A stretch of 64,000 bases of DNA from the NCBI GenBank assembly GCA_035633215.1, contig DASQFI010000039.1, positions 62,001 through 126,000 on the forward strand, in the 5' to 3' direction. This DNA is from DASQFI01 sp035633215 (GTDB taxonomy: Bacteria > Acidobacteriota > Vicinamibacteria > Vicinamibacterales > SCN-69-37). Numbering within the stretch: the stretch's first letter is position 1; each line of letters starts with the position of its first letter. The position numbers were made by a program, and so were the translations under genes. Of this stretch, positions 8,179 through 16,518 are shown piece after piece. The notes below the pieces were generated by a model. That model saw only the letters and a program-made list of their open reading frames with translations. It was not told the origin of the DNA and made no database searches.

Positions 8179-8984
8179 TATTGCGGCCACCCCGCGAACG
8201 CGATGGCGATGACGGCGAACAGGACGTAGAGCAAGCCCAACCCGACACCGTGACTGCCAAACGGCCGGTGCGGCTCCTGGACGGTCGGCCGCGCGAGCGG
8301 CTCGATGGCCGTCGCCAGGACGACCAGAATGCCGGCGAACGGCAGCATGCGCACGAAGTCCTGCACGGTCTGCTCGACCGCGTGCCAGTCGCCCGCGACG
8401 CTCCGGCCGAGCACCAGGCCGCACGCGACCAGAAACCCCGCGAGCCGCATGCCGGCCGCCGGATCGCGGTCGATCGTCACCGCATCGACGCCGCGCGTGA
8501 ACAGGGCGTACAACTGCCAGGCGACCACGAGCCCGGCGGTCGCGAGCGCCGCCGAAAACACGACGACCCACCAGCCCGGACCGTCCCCAATGTTCGCGCC
8601 GGCGTAGCAGAGCATCACGGCGACGAGCGCGCCGGAGAGGGCAATGGTCGCGGCGGCGTTCCCTCGCTCGACCACGTCGTCTCGCACGCTGACGCCCGAG
8701 TAGGCGAAGAGCATCTCGCCGAGCCGGAGCCACGCCAGGCCCAGGACGGAATACATGAAGAGGTATTCGAGGACCGTTCGCACGTCGTGCGACGCGACGG
8801 TGACGAGGACGAACAAGAGCAGCGTCGAGCAGACGACGATGGTCGCGCCCAGGATGCCGAGACCGGTACTGCCGCGACCGGGCAGTGTGGAATCAGACCT
8901 CCGGATGAACCAGAACACCCAGGCCACGGGGCCGAGGACCACGGCCGCAATCGTGACGACGACCTCGTCAGGAGACATCCACAC
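8178..8984 (-). CDS. DUF350-like multi-span membrane protein
   Basis: This 268-residue protein has about seven or eight hydrophobic helices. Two related halves can be seen, each containing a charged RD/RGN-AA signature (VRDDVVERGNAAATIALSGA, then IDRDPAAGMRLAGFLVACG), which is characteristic of the DUF350 family and its internal duplication. It should sit in the inner membrane. The gene is 18 bases downstream of the M24 peptidase and overlaps the GSPS-like ATP-grasp gene. Family assignment is by pattern, so another polytopic family cannot be fully excluded. Confidence 0.72.
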   Translation of the reverse strand: MWMSPDEVVVTIAAVVLGPVAWVFWFIRRSDSTLPGRGSTGLGILGATIVVCSTLLLFVLVTVASHDVRTVLEYLFMYSVLGLAWLRLGEMLFAYSGVSVRDDVVERGNAAATIALSGALVAVMLCYAGANIGDGPGWWVVVFSAALATAGLVVAWQLYALFTRGVDAVTIDRDPAAGMRLAGFLVACGLVLGRSVAGDWHAVEQTVQDFVRMLPFAGILVVLATAIEPLARPTVQEPHRPFGSHGVGLGLLYVLFAVIAIAFAGWPQ

Positions 8985-9002
8985 GGCGTACGCTCGATCC
9001 CG

Positions 9003-10454
9003 TCATCGCTTTTTGATGAGCTGGCTGATTCCCGGCTCCTTCATGAGCTTCTCGATGTCGGCGACCTCAACCGGGACGAACGCCGACAGGTTCTCGTAAC
9101 CCTTTTCGGTCACAAGCAGCGCATCCTCGAGACGCATCGCCAGGTTTTCCTCCGGCACGCGGAACGCGGGCTCGATCGTGAACATCTGGCCGGCCACGAG
9201 GCCGACCGCCTGGAGTCCCCCGCGTCCGACGTCGTGGACTTCCATGCCGATGGTGTGGCCGAAGCTGTTGCCCCGGCTCGCCTTGTAGCGCTCGGCAAAC
9301 TGTTGAGCGGCGGCCTTGACACTCGGGTTGGCGAACTGGAATGTCGAGATGATGTCGTCCATCTTCCGTCCGGCCTCCTGCAGGAGTTCCGGGACCGGGA
9401 CGCCCGGACGAATCGCCGACATCAGCGCCTGGTACATCCGGAGGTAAATCGTGTAGAACTCGCGCTGGGTCGGCGTGAACGTGCCGTCGGCCGGAAACAC
9501 GCGCGTGACGTCCGAGACGTAGTAGCGATAGTCCGGCGCGTAGTCGAACTGAACGAGATCGCCCCTGGCGAGCTTGCGCGTCCCGCGGTGATAGTGCGAA
9601 TACACCGTATTGGGTCCGCTCGCGACGAGCGCGAAATAGGCGGCGCCCTGCGATCCCAGCTTCTTGAAGACGTACTCGGCCACCGCCTGCAGCTCGTACT
9701 CGTACATCCCGACGTCAGCCTCGCGCATCGCTTCCATGATGCCGAGGCCGGCGATGCGCGTCGCTTCGCGGACCACGGCGATTTCGCGCGGGCTCTTCAC
9801 GAATCGCAGGCTGTCGAGGATCGGATCGAGGTCGCGGATCTCCGACTTCGGTGCGGCCGCGTTCAACTTCTCGAGAAAAACGGTCTCGCGCCCGGGACGA
9901 GCGTCCCACGGATCGTTCCGCGTGGCGTTGGCGAGCGAGCGGACATCTCCGGCTGACGCGTTGCCGAGCACCTCGGGCCGCTGCGGCGTGTAGATGACGC
10001 GCGATTCCTGGCCGAACGCGTCGACGGCCTTCGCGAACTCGTCGCGGAGCGCGACGGCCTCGATGCCGGTGTGTGTCACGGCTTCGTCGCCGACGAAGAT
10101 CTCGGGACCCTGCGCGCGCTCGCGTCCCGCGTTGCGCGGCGGCAGATAGAGCGTGGATCGCTTGCTCCGCCCGTCGATGACGAGCAGCGCGCGCGGCACC
10201 TCGACGCCCGTGACGTAATAGAACTGGTTGTTCTGCCGGAACGGCTGCTCGCCGGGCCGCTCGGTGGTGCCCTGGAGTATCGCCACGCCGTCGCCGATCC
10301 GCTCCATGACTTTGGCGCGCCGCGCGGCGAATTCGTCCCTCGGAAAATCCTCGGTGAACGGGCCTTGATGGATTTGCGCGCCAGGGATCGAACTGGCCAG
10401 GAAAAACGCCGCGCAGGCAACCAGCCAACGCACGGCATCAGCACGTTCCGACAC
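9003..10454 (-). CDS. Secreted M24-family Xaa-Pro aminopeptidase-like metallopeptidase
   Basis: After a signal peptide (WLVACAAFFLASSIPGAQ) comes an aminopeptidase-P N-terminal domain (FRQNNQFYYVTGVEVPRALL) and an M24 pita-bread catalytic domain. The metal ligands are visible: Asp in VQFDYAPDYRYYVSDVTR, His in GHTIGMEVHDVG, Glu in FTIEPAFRV and Glu in MRLEDALLV. It should cleave N-terminal residues ahead of proline in the periplasm or outside. The start is GTG 10454, which has a clear GGGAGGT five bases upstream; an upstream in-frame ATG at 10505 lacks this and overlaps the previous gene's end. Length is 483 residues. It is followed closely by the DUF350 gene. Confidence 0.9.
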   Translation of the reverse strand: MSERADAVRWLVACAAFFLASSIPGAQIHQGPFTEDFPRDEFAARRAKVMERIGDGVAILQGTTERPGEQPFRQNNQFYYVTGVEVPRALLVIDGRSKRSTLYLPPRNAGRERAQGPEIFVGDEAVTHTGIEAVALRDEFAKAVDAFGQESRVIYTPQRPEVLGNASAGDVRSLANATRNDPWDARPGRETVFLEKLNAAAPKSEIRDLDPILDSLRFVKSPREIAVVREATRIAGLGIMEAMREADVGMYEYELQAVAEYVFKKLGSQGAAYFALVASGPNTVYSHYHRGTRKLARGDLVQFDYAPDYRYYVSDVTRVFPADGTFTPTQREFYTIYLRMYQALMSAIRPGVPVPELLQEAGRKMDDIISTFQFANPSVKAAAQQFAERYKASRGNSFGHTIGMEVHDVGRGGLQAVGLVAGQMFTIEPAFRVPEENLAMRLEDALLVTEKGYENLSAFVPVEVADIEKLMKEPGISQLIKKR

Positions 10455-10489
10455 GTCGCACCTCCCGGCGTTGCTGGGGTGGCCGAATT

Positions 10490-11371
10490 CTAACAGGGGC
10501 TCCACAGCGGCGTGGGGTAAATGCCGCGGACCGACATCTCACGGAGGCCGGCGACGACCGCGGGACGATCGTCGGTGTGCGTGAGACCGAACCAGGGACC
10601 AGGCGCGTGCACGGCTTGCACCTGCGCGGCGCCCCGATCGGCGAGATCGCTGATCGCCTCCGGCAATCTAAACTCCGCGGTCGCGTCCTGGCCGTGATCC
10701 TCCAGGAACGACTCGAACCCCGCCTGGAGTTGCGGAAGCAGTGCCTTCGGACACACCCAGAAGTTCATCGACACCAGCTCGCGCCCCGTGAGGGGTCGAC
10801 GCCGACCAAGATGAGTGCCGGCAAGATCCGCACCGTCACGCGCGATGTCGTGAACCTCCTCGAGGCCGGTGACGCGCGAGCCCTCGACCGCGCAGACCGC
10901 TCTCGTGACGGGTCCGTGCGGCGACAACGTGTCGGCAAGCCGCATGGCAATCACCGTCGTGATGCCGCGTGCTTCGGCAAGCCGGCCCGCGTCCGCCGCA
11001 AGACGATAGGCCTCGGGGCCATAGAAATCGTCCGCGTTGACGACGGCAAACGACCCGTCGATGGCAGGTTGCGCGGTGAGCACCGCGTGCGCCGTGCCCC
11101 ACGGTTTGGCGCGGCCGCCCGTCCGGAATCCGTGTGGAAGATCGTCGAGGCGCTGGACCACGACGTGCGGATCGAAGGCGATATGCGGGGCCAGGCCCGC
11201 CGCGATCGATCGAAACTCGTTGGCGAGCTCGTCCCGGACGACGAACACAATGCGATCGAAGCCGCTGCGGACCGCGTCGAAGACGGCATAGTCGAACAGC
11301 CGCTCGCCGGTCGGGCCGAGGGCCGCGACCTGTTTCGGGCCGCCATACCGCGATCCCGCGCCCGCCGCCAT
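10490..11371 (-). CDS. Nucleotidyltransferase family protein (sugar-1-phosphate NTP transferase-like)
   Basis: The N-terminus MAAGAGSRYGGPKQVAALGP is the nucleotide-binding loop (AAGxGSRYGGxKQ) of GT-A-fold nucleotidyltransferases. VNADDFYG corresponds to the metal-binding acidic motif. Related enzymes activate sugar phosphates with a nucleoside triphosphate. The ATG at 11371 removes the first beta strand. An in-frame CTG at 11386 would give LTLIVMAAGAGSRYGG, with GAGGT upstream, and is the more natural family N-terminus. The CTG would lie at the edge of the repeat at 11392. The gene is upstream of the M24 peptidase, overlapping the region before its GTG. Confidence 0.82.
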   Translation of the reverse strand: MAAGAGSRYGGPKQVAALGPTGERLFDYAVFDAVRSGFDRIVFVVRDELANEFRSIAAGLAPHIAFDPHVVVQRLDDLPHGFRTGGRAKPWGTAHAVLTAQPAIDGSFAVVNADDFYGPEAYRLAADAGRLAEARGITTVIAMRLADTLSPHGPVTRAVCAVEGSRVTGLEEVHDIARDGADLAGTHLGRRRPLTGRELVSMNFWVCPKALLPQLQAGFESFLEDHGQDATAEFRLPEAISDLADRGAAQVQAVHAPGPWFGLTHTDDRPAVVAGLREMSVRGIYPTPLWSPC

Positions 11372-11391
11372 GACGATCAGCGTCAGAAAGA

Positions 11392-11471
11392 GACCTCGGG
11401 GGTCATTCTACGAAAAGACCTCCGAGGTCGTTTTTCGGCGAAACTCGCGAAAATGACCTCGGAGGTCATTT
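11392..11471. repeat. Palindromic element, family B copy 2, in a divergent promoter region
   Basis: Contains GACCTCGGGGGTCATT followed by two near-perfect small palindromes, GACCTCCGAGGTC (11417-11429) and TGACCTCGGAGGTCA (11454-11468). It occupies nearly the whole gap between the divergent nucleotidyltransferase and GH2 genes. The half-sites match the family B palindromes, but the spacing also resembles an operator, so both readings are open. Confidence 0.6.
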
Positions 11472-11486
11472 CGATAGAATCGCCGC

Positions 11487-14006
11487 ATGTCGCCACCAGT
11501 CCTGCGTCTGTGCACCCTGCTCGTCGCGCTCCTGGCGGCGCTCACGTGCGGCGTTCGGCCGTCGAGCCAGGCGCCGACGCTGGCGGGCCTCCGCGACCGT
11601 CAGCTCTTCGACTTCGACTGGCGCTTTCTACCGGCCGACGTCGCGGGTTCCGAGCTGTCGGGCGCTAACGACGCCGCGTGGGAGCGCGTGGACCTGCCGC
11701 ATGACTTCATGATCGAAGGCAAGGGGCAGGCGATCGTCGTACCCGGCGGACGCGGCGGCCGCGGTGGCGCCAATCTACCGACCACGCCGGAAGGACCGTT
11801 CGATCCGCAGAGTCCAGGCGGCGCCGCCAACGGATACCTCAACGGCGGCATCGGCTGGTATCGCAAGTCGTTTACGGTGCCGCCAGGCGCCGCCGGCAAA
11901 CGCGTGTTCGTCGAGTTCGAAGGCGTCTACATGAACGCCGAGGTCTGGCTGAACGGCCGAAGTCTCGGAAAACGCCCGTACGGCTACTCGACGTTCGTCC
12001 ACGAACTGACGCCGCTCCTGAAGTTCGACGGCACGCCAAACGTCATGGCGGTCAAGGTCGTCGTGCACCAGCCATCCACGAGGTGGTACTCAGGCGCCGG
12101 CATCTATCGGCACGTCTGGTTGACCACGGCCGATCCGGTCCACGTCGCGCACTGGGGCACGTTCGTGACGACGCCGGAGATCCGGCCCGAGCTGGCCCGC
12201 GTGCACATTCGGACCGATGTGGAGAATCAGAGCGCGGCCGATCTGCCGGCGGTGACGCTGGCGACGATCGTCCGCAACCGGGACGGTCAGGTCGTCGCCG
12301 AAGCCGAGCGCGTGCAGCCGATCGCGGCGGGCGGCAAGACGCGGTTCGAATCGGACGTCGTCGTCCCCCGCCCGCATCTGTGGTCGATTGAGGAGCCGTA
12401 TCTCTACGCCGTCGAGAATCTCGTCAAAGTGAACAGCCGCGTGGTAGACGTGGACCGCGCGCCGCTCGGCGTCCGGACGGTGCGGTTCACGAATGACGGG
12501 GCCGTGCTGCTGAACGGCGCGCGCGTCCCCCTCCAGGGCGTCTGTCTGCATCACGATCTCGGCCCGCTCGGCGCCGCGGCGTTCGACCGGGCGATCGAAC
12601 GTCAGCTCGAGATCATGAAGTCGATGGGCGTCAACGCGATTCGCACGAGCCACAACCCGCCGGCGCCCGCGCTGCTCGACGTCGCGGACCGCCTGGGCTT
12701 CCTGGTCATGGACGAAGTCTTCGACGAATGGCGGCAGAACAAGACGCGCTTTGGCTACGGCCAGTTCTTCGACGAGTGGAGCGAGCGGGACACGCGCGAC
12801 TTCGTCCGCCGCGATCGAAATCACCCGAGCGTGATCATGTGGAGCATCGGAAACGAGATTCCCGAGCAGCGGAACGCCGAGAGCGGCCGGGCCATGTCCA
12901 CGCGGCTTGCAGGATTCGTCCGCGAGGAGGATCCCACACGGCCCGTGACGGCGGGCATGAACAACCCGACGCAGGCGCTCGACACGGGCTATGCGAGGCC
13001 GCTCGATCTGTTTGGCGTGAACTACAACCTGCAGGTGTACGACCTGGTCCGCGGCATCGGGCGCGCGTACGCGTCGGAGACCTCGTCCAACTACGGCTCG
13101 CGCGACCAGTACAACCTGGTGCTCAAGGACGGACGCGTGGAGATCGTCAACCAGATCGACAATCACTCGACGTCGTACGACCTCGACTTTCCTCGCTGGG
13201 GAAACACGGCCGAGACGCAGTTCCAGGCACTGCGGCGATCGCCGTGGATGGCGGGGGAATTCGTCTGGACGGGCTTCGACTACATCGGCGAGCCGACGCC
13301 GTTCAACTGGCCGAACCGCAGCTCGTCGTTCGGAATCGTCGATCTCGCCGGCTTTCCAAAAGATCGCTTCTATCTCTACAAGAGCCAGTGGCGCCCGGAG
13401 AAGATGGTCCACTTGCTGCCGCACTGGACCTGGCCCGACGACTTTCGCGGCAAGACGATCCCGGTCTGGGCGTACACGAACGCGCAGTCGGTCGAGCTGT
13501 TCCTGAACGATCGATCGCTCGGCGTCCGTGACTGGTTGGGGGTGACCGCGATCCACCTCACCTGGGACGTCCCGTACGAACCAGGCACGCTGCGAGCGGT
13601 GGCGCGCGATGGCACGCGCGAGATCGCCGAGGACGTCGTGCACACCACCACCGCGGCGGCTCGGCTCGAGCTGCAGGTCGATCGCGCGGCGATTCGCGCC
13701 GACGGCCAGGATCTCTCGTTCGTAACGGTCCGGATCGTCGATGCGAACGGCCGGTTGAGCCGCGTCGACGGCGACCACCTGGTGACGTTCGATCTCACGG
13801 GACCTGGCAGTATTGCCGGCGTGGACAACGGCGATCCGAAGAATCACGAGCCGTTCAAGGGCCCCACGCCGCTGACCGCGCGGCACACGGCGTTCAACGG
13901 TCTGGCGCTCGTCGTCGTGAAATCGACCCGGGCCCCGGGCGCGCTGGTGCTTCGTGCGCGCGCGGATGGGCTGACGCCCGCGGAGGTTCGGATTCAGACG
14001 AGGTAA
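11487..14006 (+). CDS. Glycoside hydrolase family 2 protein (beta-galactosidase-like), secreted
   Basis: This 839-residue protein begins with a signal peptide (VLRLCTLLVALLAALTCGV). The order is sugar-binding domain (GWYRKSFTVP, VFVEFEGVYMNAEVWLNG), immunoglobulin-like domain, TIM barrel and C-terminal Ig-like domains. The GH2 acid/base is Glu457 in MWSIGNEIPEQ, and the likely nucleophile is Glu591 in WMAGEFVWTGFDY. The HNPPAPALLDVADRLGFLV segment is also typical. It should hydrolyse beta-linked galactosides, mannosides or glucuronides in the periplasm; which one cannot be decided. A glycine-rich insertion (PGGRGGRGG) occurs near residue 90. The promoter region is the divergent gap carrying the palindromic element. 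Confidence 0.92.
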   Translation: MSPPVLRLCTLLVALLAALTCGVRPSSQAPTLAGLRDRQLFDFDWRFLPADVAGSELSGANDAAWERVDLPHDFMIEGKGQAIVVPGGRGGRGGANLPTTPEGPFDPQSPGGAANGYLNGGIGWYRKSFTVPPGAAGKRVFVEFEGVYMNAEVWLNGRSLGKRPYGYSTFVHELTPLLKFDGTPNVMAVKVVVHQPSTRWYSGAGIYRHVWLTTADPVHVAHWGTFVTTPEIRPELARVHIRTDVENQSAADLPAVTLATIVRNRDGQVVAEAERVQPIAAGGKTRFESDVVVPRPHLWSIEEPYLYAVENLVKVNSRVVDVDRAPLGVRTVRFTNDGAVLLNGARVPLQGVCLHHDLGPLGAAAFDRAIERQLEIMKSMGVNAIRTSHNPPAPALLDVADRLGFLVMDEVFDEWRQNKTRFGYGQFFDEWSERDTRDFVRRDRNHPSVIMWSIGNEIPEQRNAESGRAMSTRLAGFVREEDPTRPVTAGMNNPTQALDTGYARPLDLFGVNYNLQVYDLVRGIGRAYASETSSNYGSRDQYNLVLKDGRVEIVNQIDNHSTSYDLDFPRWGNTAETQFQALRRSPWMAGEFVWTGFDYIGEPTPFNWPNRSSSFGIVDLAGFPKDRFYLYKSQWRPEKMVHLLPHWTWPDDFRGKTIPVWAYTNAQSVELFLNDRSLGVRDWLGVTAIHLTWDVPYEPGTLRAVARDGTREIAEDVVHTTTAAARLELQVDRAAIRADGQDLSFVTVRIVDANGRLSRVDGDHLVTFDLTGPGSIAGVDNGDPKNHEPFKGPTPLTARHTAFNGLALVVVKSTRAPGALVLRARADGLTPAEVRIQTR

Positions 14007-14049
14007 CACCCGTAGGCGGACTGAACTCTACGTCCGCCATGGTATTCCC

Positions 14050-14874
14050 ATGAAACGCACCATGGCGACACTCCTCACGGTCGTCATCGTCCCGTATCTC
14101 GTCCTGGTGACGGCGGCGTGGCTGTTTCAGCGCCGACTGACGTACCTCCCGTCTCACGACGTTCCGGCACCGGACGTTGTCGGCCTCTCGCGCGCCGAAG
14201 CCGTGTCGTTTCCCACGAACGACGGCCTGACGCTTGCCGGCTGGTTCGTGCCGGTGGCCGAACCGCGCGCCACGGTCATCGTGTTCAACGGCAACGCCGG
14301 CCACCGCGCGTATCGCGCGCCGCTGGCGGCGGCGCTCGCGCGTCGAGGCATCCAGACGCTGCTGTTCGACTACCGCGGGTACGGCGGGAACGCTGGCACG
14401 CCGTCCGAGTCAGGCCTCGCGCGTGACGCTCGTGCCGCGCTCGACTATCTCCTCACTCGCCCGGACGTCGATCCGAATCGCGTTGTCTACTTCGGCGAAT
14501 CACTGGGCGGGTCGGTGGCCGTGGAACTGGCCGTCGAACGCCCGCCGCGCGCGCTGATCGTACGCTCAGCCTTCGCGTCGCTGGCCGACGTCGCCAGCTA
14601 TCACTACCCGTTTCTCCCCGTCCGGTGGCTTCTGAACGAACGACACCCCACGGCCGAGCTGATACGACGCGTGACATGTCCGACGCTGGTCATTGTTGGC
14701 GACGCCGACAGCATCGTGCCGGTGGCGCAAACGCGGCAGGTGTACGAGGCCGCGGGCGGGCCGAAACGGCTGGTGACAATTGCCGGCGCCGACCACAACG
14801 ATTTCGATCTGCTGGCCGGGGAGAGGCTGGTGAATGCCCTCGTCGAGTTTCTATTACTGAAACTTTCCCAGTGA
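14050..14874 (+). CDS. Alpha/beta hydrolase with N-terminal membrane anchor
   Basis: A hydrophobic N-terminus (LLTVVIVPYLVLVTAAWLF) anchors or exports the protein. It is followed by an alpha/beta hydrolase fold: FNGNAGHRAYR oxyanion region, the nucleophile elbow GESLGG with Ser151, the acid in VGDADSIVPV and the histidine in GADHNDF. The arrangement resembles the bacterial BEM46/YqkD-type serine hydrolases of unknown substrate. The 274-residue length fits. Its 3' end overlaps the convergent DUF922-like gene by 21 bases. A small hairpin (GGCGGAC...GTCCGCC, 14015-14038) lies between it and the GH2 gene. Confidence 0.88.
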   Translation: MKRTMATLLTVVIVPYLVLVTAAWLFQRRLTYLPSHDVPAPDVVGLSRAEAVSFPTNDGLTLAGWFVPVAEPRATVIVFNGNAGHRAYRAPLAAALARRGIQTLLFDYRGYGGNAGTPSESGLARDARAALDYLLTRPDVDPNRVVYFGESLGGSVAVELAVERPPRALIVRSAFASLADVASYHYPFLPVRWLLNERHPTAELIRRVTCPTLVIVGDADSIVPVAQTRQVYEAAGGPKRLVTIAGADHNDFDLLAGERLVNALVEFLLLKLSQ

Positions 14875-15456
14875 CGCGAGCTGACGGCCGACGTCGGCGT
14901 CCCACTCGGTCTGTTTTCGGGTCACGCGGCCGTGACTGGTTTCTTCGTCATATTTCCGCTGAGCCGCGGATTCTTCGCGGACGAAGCGCTGCGCCAGCGC
15001 GCCCAGCTCCTCGGCAGTTTTCATGCACGGCTCGAACAGTTCGGCGAAGTACCGGCGCATCCGGCGGGCGTGCACTTCGCTCAGGTCGAAGTGCGTCTGC
15101 TCGTGGCGGAGCGTCCGGCTGCTCGTCGTCGGGTTGGCGAGCACGGCCGGCCGCACCCAGGACTGGCGAGGCAAAAACGCGGCGACGACACGGAACTCGA
15201 ACGCTTTGCCGGTACACGTGGCGCCGTGGAACAGGCTGTAGGCCGTGAGCGCGCTCTCATCGCCACGGGCGGGTGCGAGGCCTTGAAAGTCGGTCCAGGA
15301 GAGACGCCGGGTCGCCGACCAGCCCAGCGCGTCGTGCGACGCCATCTGGTTCCGGAGGGTTGCCGGCAGCGCGTCGGCCGACGTCGGCGGTGTCCTGACC
15401 GCGCAGCCCAACGACGCCGCCAGCATGCCCGCACCGAGAATCGTCGTCGCTCTCAT
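14854..15456 (-). CDS. DUF922-like lipoprotein, putative Zn-dependent peptidase
   Basis: The N-terminus (ILGAGMLAASLGCAVRTPP) is a lipoprotein signal with a cysteine at the LGC box. The body contains LSWTDFQGLAP and RHEQTHFDLSEVHARRM; the HExxH-like HEQTH is the metal site expected for the DUF922/secreted zinc-peptidase group. A conserved Cys pair (ATCTGKAF, EPCMKTAEEL) may form a disulfide. Size is 200 residues. Substrate and role are unknown. It is convergent with, and overlaps, the hydrolase gene. Confidence 0.72.
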   Translation of the reverse strand: MRATTILGAGMLAASLGCAVRTPPTSADALPATLRNQMASHDALGWSATRRLSWTDFQGLAPARGDESALTAYSLFHGATCTGKAFEFRVVAAFLPRQSWVRPAVLANPTTSSRTLRHEQTHFDLSEVHARRMRRYFAELFEPCMKTAEELGALAQRFVREESAAQRKYDEETSHGRVTRKQTEWDADVGRQLASLGKFQ

Positions 15457-15536
15457 CCCTTCAGTCCTACTATCTGTTTACGGCCCCGCCACGGGGTGCG
15501 TTCCGGTTCATCGGCTCGAGCGGCAGGGGTAAGTAG

Positions 15537-15590
15537 GACCTCGGGGGTCATTTCCGCGGAAGACCGCGGCAGGAAATGACCCCCGAGGTC
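15537..15590. repeat. Palindromic element, family B copy 3
   Basis: Perfect 19-base inverted repeat with arms 15537-15555 and 15572-15590 (GACCTCGGGGGTCATTTCC and complement). It is nearly identical to the 5978-6031 copy. It abuts the stop of the cyclase-family gene on the minus strand. Confidence 0.75.
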
Positions 15591-15591
15591 T

Positions 15592-16422
15592 TCACATCCT
15601 CGGCAGCATCGCCACGGCTCGAAGCGGCCCGCCGCTCCCGCCGCCGATCTTCATCGGCAGCCCGACCATCCGGGCCCCGGTCGCCGGCAGCCGATCCAGG
15701 TTCGTCAGGTTCTCGAGCGCCGGGATGTTCCGCTCGAACAGCACGCGATGGCTTTCGTACAGCGTGGATTGCCCGAAATCGATGCTGGCCGTATCGAGGC
15801 CGATCGCCTTGATCGACCGCTCGGCGACGAGCCAGCGCGCGGCGTCCGGGTGCAGGCCTGGAAAGTGCAGCTTCGACACTGCAGCGTCACCGCGCTCGGC
15901 CGTGCCGAGGTACTTGGCCGCGTCCGGCCAGTGCGCGCCGTATCCCGTTCGCAGCAACACGATCACGCCAGCCGGGATGGCGCCATGGGTGCGCTCCCAG
16001 GCGTCGAAGTCCGCCCGTGACACCTGGTAGTCCGGGTTGGCCGCGCTCGCCGCGGCGACGTCGATCACGACGGCAGGCGCGATGAGCTGCTCGATTGGAA
16101 TCTGGTCTACAGTCCACCCCTTTTGCGCGAAGTGGACTGGCGAGTCGATGTGCGTGCCGCCGTGCTCCGAGGTGCAGAACGTGTTCGCCGCGTAGTAATA
16201 GCCTTGGGGCGTCACGCCGTCGGCGACTTTCTTCAGTTGGAAGGGCTCAGCGGTCGGCCAGAAGACCGTGCGCGTGTCGTAGGCGTGCGAGAGATCGACG
16301 ACCGGACCCGACGGCCACGGTGACGCGGCGGCCGATCCCCCAGGCGGCGATCCGGTCGTGGACGATCCGCATGCAGAAAGAATGAGCGCCCCGGCGGCGA
16401 GCCACAGTCGGTGGTGAGACAT
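15592..16422 (-). CDS. Cyclase family protein (kynurenine formamidase-like), lipoprotein
   Basis: A lipoprotein signal (AAGALILSACGSSTTG) precedes a cyclase-fold domain (PF04199). The metal-binding signature reads HGGTHIDSPVHF, and DLSHAYDTRTVFWP and IGLDTASIDFG are typical flanking motifs. Members hydrolyse amide or ester bonds with a divalent metal, for instance N-formylkynurenine. An exported lipoprotein form suggests an extracytoplasmic substrate that is not known. Length is 276 residues. It stands alone between two palindromic repeats. Confidence 0.87.
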   Translation of the reverse strand: MSHHRLWLAAGALILSACGSSTTGSPPGGSAAASPWPSGPVVDLSHAYDTRTVFWPTAEPFQLKKVADGVTPQGYYYAANTFCTSEHGGTHIDSPVHFAQKGWTVDQIPIEQLIAPAVVIDVAAASAANPDYQVSRADFDAWERTHGAIPAGVIVLLRTGYGAHWPDAAKYLGTAERGDAAVSKLHFPGLHPDAARWLVAERSIKAIGLDTASIDFGQSTLYESHRVLFERNIPALENLTNLDRLPATGARMVGLPMKIGGGSGGPLRAVAMLPRM

Positions 16423-16464
16423 GCCACTTGAATAACACGTCTCCCCCGCCAGAATGAATGATCG

Positions 16465-16498
16465 GGTGTCTTTTTACATGAATCGCGAAAAAGACACC
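16465..16498. repeat. Palindromic element, family B variant (GGTGTCTTTTT)
   Basis: An 11-base perfect inverted repeat (16465-16475 and 16488-16498) with a 12-base loop, followed by TGAGGTCTTC. The flank resembles the end of the family B elements (CGAGGTCTTC), so it may be a diverged relative. It separates the cyclase gene from the TadG-like gene. Confidence 0.5.
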
Positions 16499-16518
16499 TG
16501 AGGTCTTCTGTGGGTGCG

